DNA from: Chrysochromulina tobinii | Lineage: Eukaryota > Haptophyta > Prymnesiales > Chrysochromulinaceae | Assembly (NCBI GenBank): GCA_001275005.1 | Contig: JWZX01000171.1 | Coordinates: forward strand, 1 to 12,136 | Reading direction: 5' to 3' | DNA: 12,136 bases | Shown: positions 7,296 to 12,136 of the stretch, piece by piece | How positions within the stretch are numbered: the first letter of the stretch is position 1 | Layout of the letters: every line of letters starts with the position of its first letter | Notes under the pieces: generated by a model | The model's database searches: none | Told to the model about the DNA's origin: nothing | The model's input: only the letters and a program-made list of their open reading frames with translations | Made by a program: the position numbers and the translations under genes

Positions 7296-8456
7296 ATGGC
7301 GTCGGTGGCAATCGAGATCCTGAGCGACGAAGAGGATCTGGCCGCGCCTCCCCCGACTGCTTCCGCGCCGCCAGGGCACATCAGCCGCCGCCGCCGCCTG
7401 CGTGAGGAGTCTGCTTCATCTTCCTCGGCCGCCGGCGGCGGCGGTGCCTCGACTGCCATCGACCTTGATGACGACGACGAGCTCGTGGCGCTGCCGCCGC
7501 CGCCACCCCGTGTGGCCTCGGGCCGTGCCGACGAGCCGGTTGCCCTCGAGGACGATGATCCGGCCGAGCGGGCTGCGCAACGCCGCAAGTATGAGGCGGC
7601 TGCGTGTAAGATATGCGAAGCAGCCGTGCTGCGCATGGCGTACAAGCTTCACGGGTGTGGCCACAGCTTTTGCCGCACGTGCATCGCCGAGTACGTCGAG
7701 CGCAAGCTGCGCCGTCACCTTGCAAGCGAGGTTGCGTGCCCCACGTGTGCCAAGGCATTGGCCATCCTCGATGTGCAGACGCTCAGCGCAGACGGCAAAG
7801 ACACTCGGCCGCGCACGGTGCATCATGCCGATTCGATAGTGCTGCCCCCCGGTCTGCCACCGCACGTGGCGGCCGCGTTCCTGCAGCGGCACGGAGGCGC
7901 CGCCGGTGGAAGCAGGAGCGGCGGCGGTGGCGGTATGGACGGTATGGGCGGGCCGCCGCGCGCCACGGGCAGCGCCGCAGCGACCAAGCGACTGATGCGA
8001 GAGTTCCAGGCGATCCAGAAGGCGAACACGTCGCAGCACGGCTTCGACGTCGAGCTGCCCGACGAGACCGATATGTACACGTGGGACGCCACCTTTTTTG
8101 GCTTCGAGAAGGGCACCCCTCTTGCAAAGGATCTCGAGCGATCTCCGGGCAAGCGGATCTTGCTGCGCATCGCCTTCCCGTCGACGTATCCAGCCGCGCC
8201 GCCCTACATTCGCGTCATCCGGCCGCGCTTCCAGTTCCGCACCGGCCACGTGACCATCGGCGGCTCCATCTGCACCGAGATGCTCACCTCGGCGGGCTGG
8301 CAGCCGACGATGACCATCGAGTCGGCGCTGCTCTCGATCCGCACCAACATGCTCGTTGGCGGCGCGCGGCTAGACCTCAGCCAGCGCAGCGACTACTCAG
8401 AGCTCGAGGCGCGCGAGGCCTTCAATAGGATGGTGCGCGAGCACGGCTGGTTCTGA
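7296..8456 (+). CDS. RING E3 - UBE2Q-type E2 fusion with N-terminal SIM-like motifs
   Basis: One 386-residue frame holds both a ubiquitin-ligase and a ubiquitin-conjugating module. The N terminus has hydrophobic-acidic motifs resembling SUMO-interaction motifs: VAIEILSDEED (4-14) and AIDLDDDDEL (54-63), with VALEDDD (82-88) weaker. A C3HC4 RING follows, from CKIC (C104, C107) through CGHSFCRTC to CPTC (C148, C151). After a Gly-rich linker (about 197-225) comes a UBC fold (about 230-386) whose active-site segment, GGSICTEMLTSAGW with catalytic Cys326, and following TIES match the UBE2Q family; like that family it lacks the classic HPN motif. A SUMO-directed, self-contained E2/E3 is inferred. 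The open frame extends upstream only from a TTG; ATG 7296 has A at -3 and G at +4. No intron or frame break separates the domains, so the fusion is direct in the genome. Confidence 0.9.
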   Translation: MASVAIEILSDEEDLAAPPPTASAPPGHISRRRRLREESASSSSAAGGGGASTAIDLDDDDELVALPPPPPRVASGRADEPVALEDDDPAERAAQRRKYEAAACKICEAAVLRMAYKLHGCGHSFCRTCIAEYVERKLRRHLASEVACPTCAKALAILDVQTLSADGKDTRPRTVHHADSIVLPPGLPPHVAAAFLQRHGGAAGGSRSGGGGGMDGMGGPPRATGSAAATKRLMREFQAIQKANTSQHGFDVELPDETDMYTWDATFFGFEKGTPLAKDLERSPGKRILLRIAFPSTYPAAPPYIRVIRPRFQFRTGHVTIGGSICTEMLTSAGWQPTMTIESALLSIRTNMLVGGARLDLSQRSDYSELEAREAFNRMVREHGWF

Positions 8457-8858
8457 AAGTTGGCTGTGAGAGGGGCTTGGATAGGGCTTGGGCGCTTGGG
8501 CGCAGGTTATGCGCTGAAACGTGAAAGCCCCGAACCACGACCGTCGACGCAACGCGGGCTCTGTGGCCGCTCGCCGCTCCGATCGCCCGCACCCCGCTCG
8601 TACGACGCGCTCCGCGCCCCCCCCCCCCCGCCCGCCTGTGACTTCGGTTGATCCGATCGTCATCGTGTTACAGCCGGGCGGCGGTGTGTAGTCGTTGATC
8701 CGTGGTTGCGTGTTGTCAGTTGTGGTGTGAACGGGTGTAAGCGCTCAACACGATAAGAACACGACATGTGACAGCCACCGAGACTCGTCTGTGTTACGTC
8801 CGTGTCTGATCCGTGACCAGCTCGGCCGCGGGGAGCTCTAACACGTCTAAGGCTTCCT
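8457..8858. other. Convergent intergenic region, no gene supported
   Basis: 402 bp between the 3' ends of the RING-UBC gene (plus) and the spermidine-synthase-like gene (minus). It includes a run of 13 C at 8617-8629, a likely site of sequencing error, and a small direct repeat of GCTTGGGC near 8490. No open frame has recognisable content and no polyadenylation hexamer is evident. Confidence 0.55.
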
Positions 8859-9953
8859 TCACCGGAGATGAACGGAACACTCGGGGGGCACGTTGGGGCC
8901 ATCGTCATCGGAGAGGGGCTCGTCTTTGCCGCCCACAAAGTCAAAATGGTCGAGGACCTGCTCGAGAACCATGGCACCGCAGGATGCTTGGACCACCGGC
9001 CTCTGAAGCTCCGCCGCGAGCAGTCCTTCCCACTCGTCAGCATCCAGCGCGTTCCCCCAGTGGCATACGGCGATCAGATTCTGAGTGGTGCTGCAACGCA
9101 CGCTGTACACGCTGTCGAAGCGCTGGCACAGGAGCCGCAGCACTCCCCGCGCAATGTAGTAGTCGGGGTCGTCCGGGTCGTCAGGCGGTCCGGTGTGCAC
9201 GTTGATCATCAGAAGCCCAGCTTTCGAGAGGCAGCCTGCAGCGGCGTCGAGGGTCGGATTCTTACGTGCACTCGGCGACAATCCCTCTGCATCGAAGACG
9301 TCGAGCAAGATGACGTCATAGCGGCCATCATCAGCAGTACCCACAGCCGCTTCAGCAGCGCCGGCAGCCTCGGTAGCAACAGCAGCCTCCGCATCGGCAC
9401 CGAACCCGTCAGCGTCGTCAACTGCATCGGCACCTTGCTTAGCACCTTCTGCGAGGAGCCATCGATGACGGCTTTTGAGGAACGTCGCGCACTCGCCCGC
9501 TTCGGCGGTGCATCGCGGTTCGCTCAACTCCAGGCCAAAGTACGTGGCAGCTGCCGTGATCACCTCGGGCTCGAGCTCCACCGAGTGTACCCGGCCAGCA
9601 GGCGGGAGTGCGGATGCCAGGACACGTGCGATCGAGCCGCCACCAAGGCCGAGAAGCAGCACACGCGGAGCATCTGACGTGGTGGATGTGCCACGTGCGG
9701 CCCACCCAAGCGTTAGGACACTCATGATGCGCACCAGCTCCAGCGGTTGTGCTGGCGAGAGTGACCCATCGGCAAGCACCAATGCGTCTGATTGGCAATG
9801 GCCGTCGAGGTAGAGCGTTCGCACGCCGCGCTCCTCTTCAACAGACACCATGACTCCGGTGCCCGAGCTCGGCGTCTTCATGAGAACCTTGACGTCCGGC
9901 GTGCCAGCGTAGCCCTCCGCGACCGTCGGCGATGCGCCGTAGCGAGTGGACAT
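8859..9953 (-). CDS. Spermidine-synthase-fold (PABMT-like) methyltransferase-type protein
   Basis: The 364-residue product has the Rossmann-type nucleotide-binding core of the spermidine synthase superfamily: RTLYLDGHCQSD near residue 45, glycine-rich motif LLLGLGGGSIARVL (about 99-112), VHSVELEPEVI with the acidic residue that binds the ribose (about 122-132), and DVILLDVFDAEGLSP (from about 213). The usual aminopropyl-transfer signature D-S-x-D-P is replaced by DVFDAEG, so a methyltransferase-like or uncharacterised relative is more likely than a true spermidine synthase. An Ala/Asp/Glu-rich insert of about 35 residues (173-208) precedes that last motif and looks like a disordered loop. The frame stays open to a GTG at 10037; the first ATG is at 9953. 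A 5' untranslated intron is possible, since the coding strand shows TTTTTCACAG just upstream, but it cannot be shown. Confidence 0.8.
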   Translation of the reverse strand: MSTRYGASPTVAEGYAGTPDVKVLMKTPSSGTGVMVSVEEERGVRTLYLDGHCQSDALVLADGSLSPAQPLELVRIMSVLTLGWAARGTSTTSDAPRVLLLGLGGGSIARVLASALPPAGRVHSVELEPEVITAAATYFGLELSEPRCTAEAGECATFLKSRHRWLLAEGAKQGADAVDDADGFGADAEAAVATEAAGAAEAAVGTADDGRYDVILLDVFDAEGLSPSARKNPTLDAAAGCLSKAGLLMINVHTGPPDDPDDPDYYIARGVLRLLCQRFDSVYSVRCSTTQNLIAVCHWGNALDADEWEGLLAAELQRPVVQASCGAMVLEQVLDHFDFVGGKDEPLSDDDGPNVPPECSVHLR

Positions 9954-10008
9954 TAGTGCGAAAAGCAGACGCTGCCTGTGAACCTTTGGCTGTGAAAAAC
10001 AAGGTGGC

Positions 10009-10052
10009 AAGGTGGGCCGACACAACCTGCTATACACAGGCCGTTAATCGGC
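10009..10052. repeat. Copy A of a ~45-bp direct repeat
   Basis: Core CACAACCTGCTAT-ACACAG followed by a GCCGTTAATCGGC-like end. It closely matches 10211-10256, with a few substitutions and one-base indels, about 200 bp away. It lies 56 bp upstream of the ATG of the spermidine-synthase-like gene, so it may be a duplicated promoter element. Flanking DNA of the two copies is unrelated. Confidence 0.7.
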
Positions 10053-10100
10053 AGAATGTGGAGGCGAGGCAACCACTTCACCTCGAAAGAGTACGCCACC

Positions 10101-10173
10101 GCTGCTTCTGCTGTCAACACAACGCGCAAGACCTCCGCTGCTGCTGCTGTTCAACACAACGCGCACGACCTCC
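10101..10173. repeat. 37-bp tandem repeat, two copies
   Basis: Units at about 10101-10136 and 10137-10173 each have a GCTGCTNCTGCTG part and a 24-nt part (10114-10137 and 10151-10174) that agree at 23 of 24 positions. Both contain TCAACACAACGCGCA. The repeat lies between copies A and B of the longer direct repeat and shares their CACAAC core. Confidence 0.8.
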
Positions 10174-10210
10174 GGACCCCCAAGCACGAGGGCCTCTATC
10201 GCTATGGACG

Positions 10211-10256
10211 GAGGTGTGGCCAACACAACCTGCTATTACACAGCGCGTAAGTCGGC
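10211..10256. repeat. Copy B of a ~45-bp direct repeat
   Basis: Second copy of the element at 10009-10052. Core CCAACACAACCTGCTATTACACAG... ends in GTCGGC. It marks the far edge of the cluster of CAACACAAC-type motifs upstream of the minus-strand gene that starts at 9953. Confidence 0.7.
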
Positions 10257-10275
10257 GGCACGGGGGGAGGCCCTG

Positions 10276-10401
10276 GGGGAGGCGCGCAGCCTCCCCGTCC
10301 CCCTCTAGAGTAAACCAATCAAGGATGAAACCAATAGTACGGATCGGGCCGCTGTTCGCAGCGGCAACTGCCGCGGCGGCGCGCACGCGCGCGCGCCGCG
10401 G
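10276..10401. repeat. Run of three GC-rich hairpins
   Basis: Three perfect stems follow each other: GGGGAGGC/GCCTCCCC (10276-10283/10289-10296, 5-nt loop); GCCGCTG/CAGCGGC closed by a TTCG tetraloop (10348-10365); and CGGCGCGC/GCGCGCCG (10377-10384/10391-10398, 6-nt loop) framed by CCGCGG on both sides. This could be a structured noncoding RNA, a 5' untranslated structure, or a cruciform-prone site; GC-rich DNA also makes such stems more likely by chance. No known RNA family is recognised. Confidence 0.5.
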
Positions 10402-10818
10402 TGTCGTCTCCCCTTGGAGCAGTAGTATAACCTGACGCACATGCACCGCGCGTGGCACCCCTAGTTCATGCGGGCTTCTGCGCCCGCGCCGCGATCACGG
10501 CCGTGCGCCTTACGCGCGCTTAGTGCGCCCGAAGGCACGCACCATGCAGCCACGCACCCTCTCCGAGACATCTTATGCGCGTCCTGTCGGCGCCTCGCCT
10601 ATTACTCGCCTACAGGTTACCGCCTATACCGGTTACCGCGTTCGACGTTCGAGCACTGTGTGTGGGGGTGATCCGACGCGTACGCCCCCCTCCTCCACAG
10701 CTCCACTCTGGCCCCTACGACATCGAATTGAAATTCTCGCCCGCCTCGATCGCCCGCCGGACCGCCTCGCCGGGCGGTCAGTCAACTCGCTGACCAGTGA
10801 CCTCGACGATGTGCGCGT

Positions 10819-10843
10819 GTTCAAATGGTCTACGCATTTGAAC
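10819..10843. other. Perfect 9-bp stem-loop downstream of the FkbM gene
   Basis: GTTCAAATG (10819-10827) and CATTTGAAC (10835-10843) with a 7-nt loop, beginning 44 bp past the stop codon of the minus-strand FkbM gene. It is not GC-rich, so composition bias does not explain it. It would lie in that transcript's 3' untranslated region if transcription continues this far; a 3'-end or stability element is inferred only from position. Confidence 0.5.
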
Positions 10844-10886
10844 TACGGCTTACCTTTCAATTGCGTTTTCAGTTGTTTTCAATGTA

Positions 10887-11841
10887 CTACGCACGCGCTC
10901 TGCAACCGCTTTCATTGAAAATCGGCAGAGCAAGCTTCGAGTCGTACATGAACGAGTCGTCGTCCTCCTCGACATAACGCGTGGTCGAGCATGTTGGAGA
11001 ACGGAGTTTCTTCCCTACACGGTTCATGAGAGCGGCCGCAGCACGGCACTTTGGCAAGGCATCGCACGGCATCGGGCGGCCTTCTTTCTGCTCAACAAAT
11101 TGACGATGCCACTCGAGGGCGAGCAGGTTGATGCTGCGGTCTCGGGGCCCGCAAACCAGCCCCATGTCGAGCATGCGCCCAACAATGTCGAACTCTGCTG
11201 CTTCGACATCGAGCTTCATCAGCACCGTCGGTGACGTAGGGGCCGACGAAGATGGGATGCGCCGCTCCAGAATGTGGTATCGTATCCACCACGCGAGGTC
11301 AATGGCAGCAACCTCGTTGCGCCGTCTGCTTCCTCCAGCTCCTGCCGTGTTGTAGTAACGAGGCGGCCCACTCCTGCCGACGTATATTGACGGGGTCGTC
11401 ATAGAAGGGCAGCGTGGAATTAATCGCGGCGGCAGCTGTCTCAGTGAAGATTTTGGCGCGCCAGCCTCGTGCCTTGTAGCACGTCTCGAGAGATCGCAGC
11501 CGCGGCGAGTGATGCACGTTCGCTTCGAATGCGAATGAGCACGTGTGCTGCTGTCGATTCTCGCCCAGCATGGAGTCGAAGGCACCTGTCCATGAGAAAC
11601 TGTGACCGGGAGTGCGAGTGCCAGCCAACGGGTAGGCTTGCGGCTCAAAGAGCTTGCGCGTCTGCACGCCGATATTTGCGCCTACGTCGAGGAAGACGTG
11701 AAGGCAGCCATCACCCCAATGACTGCCTGGCGAAGGCCCTTCCAGGGCGAGCTGCAGTGATGCAGCAGCTGATATTGGTACTGTACAGTATACCATTATC
11801 GCCACGAGAGCGCACAGTGCGGCGGCGCGCCCATTTGCCAT
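10887..11841 (-). CDS. FkbM-type methyltransferase with signal/anchor sequence, apparent frameshift
   Basis: FkbM-family (Methyltransf_21) enzymes are SAM-dependent methyltransferases, often O-methylating sugars. The first frame starts at ATG 11841 (the longer open frame begins with GTG) and encodes MANGRAAALCALVAIMVYC, a hydrophobic signal peptide or membrane anchor. The SAM motif VFLDVGANIG (about 49-58) and acidic motif FAFEANVHH (about 103-111) follow. After RRQEWAASLLQ the similarity moves to the next frame, which gives NEVAAIDLAWW, the family motif VLMKLDVEAAEFDI and INLLALEWH, and ends at 10887. The switch falls near 11340-11360 and the span of 955 nt is one base over a multiple of three. 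An extra base (or two missing) in the assembly, or a real mutation, would explain it; there is no room for a normal intron. An endomembrane or secreted location is inferred. Confidence 0.8.
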
Positions 11842-12047
11842 GAGGGAGTCCGCGTGCGTCCCGTGTGATAAACGCCGAGGGGTGAAATGACCAGACCGCC
11901 TGGAGTACAGTCTGTGAAACGCTAGACGCGGGCCTTCCACCCAAGAAACGTGTACGCGAACTCACACACCGAGTGCGGCTCATGCCCTAACCGTGCCCGT
12001 GTAGCAAGGAGAGCGCATGACGACGGACGCACGCTGACACTCGTACT
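11842..12047. promoter_or_regulatory. Spacer upstream of the FkbM gene
   Basis: 206 bp between the FkbM start codon and the stop of the putative next minus-strand gene. It should contain the FkbM promoter and the upstream gene's 3' end. I see no specific element. Confidence 0.35.
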
Positions 12048-12136
12048 CTACGCTGCATACGAGCCATACAGCTTGACAACCTTGGTGGGCAGCGCGGGCC
12101 AGAGCTCGTCGACCGCCGCCAGAGAGCGACCATGCC
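12048..12136 (-). CDS. Possible C-terminal end of an unidentified protein (partial)
   Basis: From the window edge, one minus-strand frame reads HGRSLAAVDELWPALPTKVV and ends KLYGSYAA before TAG at 12048-12050. Most codons end in G or C, as in the other genes here, and the composition (hydrophobic and charged residues rather than Arg/Pro runs) resembles real protein. The fragment has only 28 codons and no domain is recognisable, so it may be a chance frame. Confidence 0.3.
   Translation of the reverse strand, partial: HGRSLAAVDELWPALPTKVVKLYGSYAA

Larger units (their letters stand above)
9954..10886. other. Long gene-free region with duplicated motifs and hairpins
   Basis: 933 bp between two minus-strand genes: the upstream flank of the spermidine-synthase-like gene and the downstream flank of the FkbM gene. 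No frame on either strand has recognisable protein content; the best is a 131-codon plus-strand frame (10523-10918) that runs into the neighbour and has no domain. Instead the region carries four CAACACAAC-type motifs, a 37-bp tandem pair, a ~45-bp direct repeat 200 bp apart, several GC-rich hairpins at 10276-10401, two plus-oriented CCAAT sequences (10315, 10331) and a perfect 9-bp stem at 10819-10843. Confidence 0.55.

Noticed and set aside
7416-8249. 277-codon minus-strand and 271-codon plus-strand frames within the RING-UBC gene
   Set aside because: They are out-of-frame shadows; only the frame from 7296 has the RING cysteines and the UBC active site.
10523-10918. 131-codon plus-strand frame ending inside the FkbM gene
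   Set aside because: No domain or compositional support; it overlaps the conserved 3' coding end of the opposite-strand gene. Kept only as a mention in the gap description.

Overview
This is nuclear DNA from a GC-rich unicellular eukaryote, most likely a microalga. The evidence is an ARF1-type GTPase gene, two short GT-AG introns (102 and 94 nt), a MoaA homologue with an N-terminal organelle-targeting extension and the eukaryotic FIEYMPFDGNKW signature, ubiquitin-system domains and an Orai-like four-helix membrane protein. A haptophyte is my best guess from base composition, compact spacing and gene content. That is an inference; another GC-rich alga such as a pelagophyte would also fit.

Layout, left to right. 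1-271: downstream flank of the first gene, with a degenerate tandem hairpin repeat and a (GC)9 tract. 272-1516 (-): molybdenum-cofactor GTP 3',8-cyclase (MOCS1A/CNX2/MoaA). A very short divergent promoter separates it from 1612-4197 (+), a two-exon MoxR-type AAA+ ATPase joined to a von Willebrand factor A domain through a CAG-encoded polyglutamine linker. 4198-4975: gene-free convergent gap with short tandem repeats. 4976-5617 (-): ARF1-class GTPase with one intron and an apparent 1-nt deletion. 5618-6147: divergent promoter region. 6148-6903 (+): Orai-like four-TM protein. 6904-7295: spacer with perfect inverted repeats. 7296-8456 (+): single-polypeptide RING E3 plus UBE2Q-type E2 with SUMO-interaction-like motifs at the N terminus. 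8457-8858: convergent gap. 8859-9953 (-): spermidine-synthase-fold (PABMT-like) methyltransferase-type protein. 9954-10886: the longest gene-free stretch, with duplicated 24-46 bp motifs and a run of GC-rich hairpins. 10887-11841 (-): FkbM-type (Methyltransf_21) methyltransferase with signal/anchor sequence and an apparent frameshift. 12048-12136 (-): possible 3' end of one more gene.

The genes do not form a pathway; this looks like an ordinary eukaryotic neighbourhood with compact divergent and convergent pairs. The most unusual items are the fused proteins: RING-UBE2Q with SIM-like motifs, and MoxR-polyQ-VWA. Two otherwise well-conserved genes (ARF and FkbM) each show one frame break, which suggests draft-assembly indels more than true pseudogenes. 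Starts were moved to the first ATG where the longest open frame began with a non-ATG codon.
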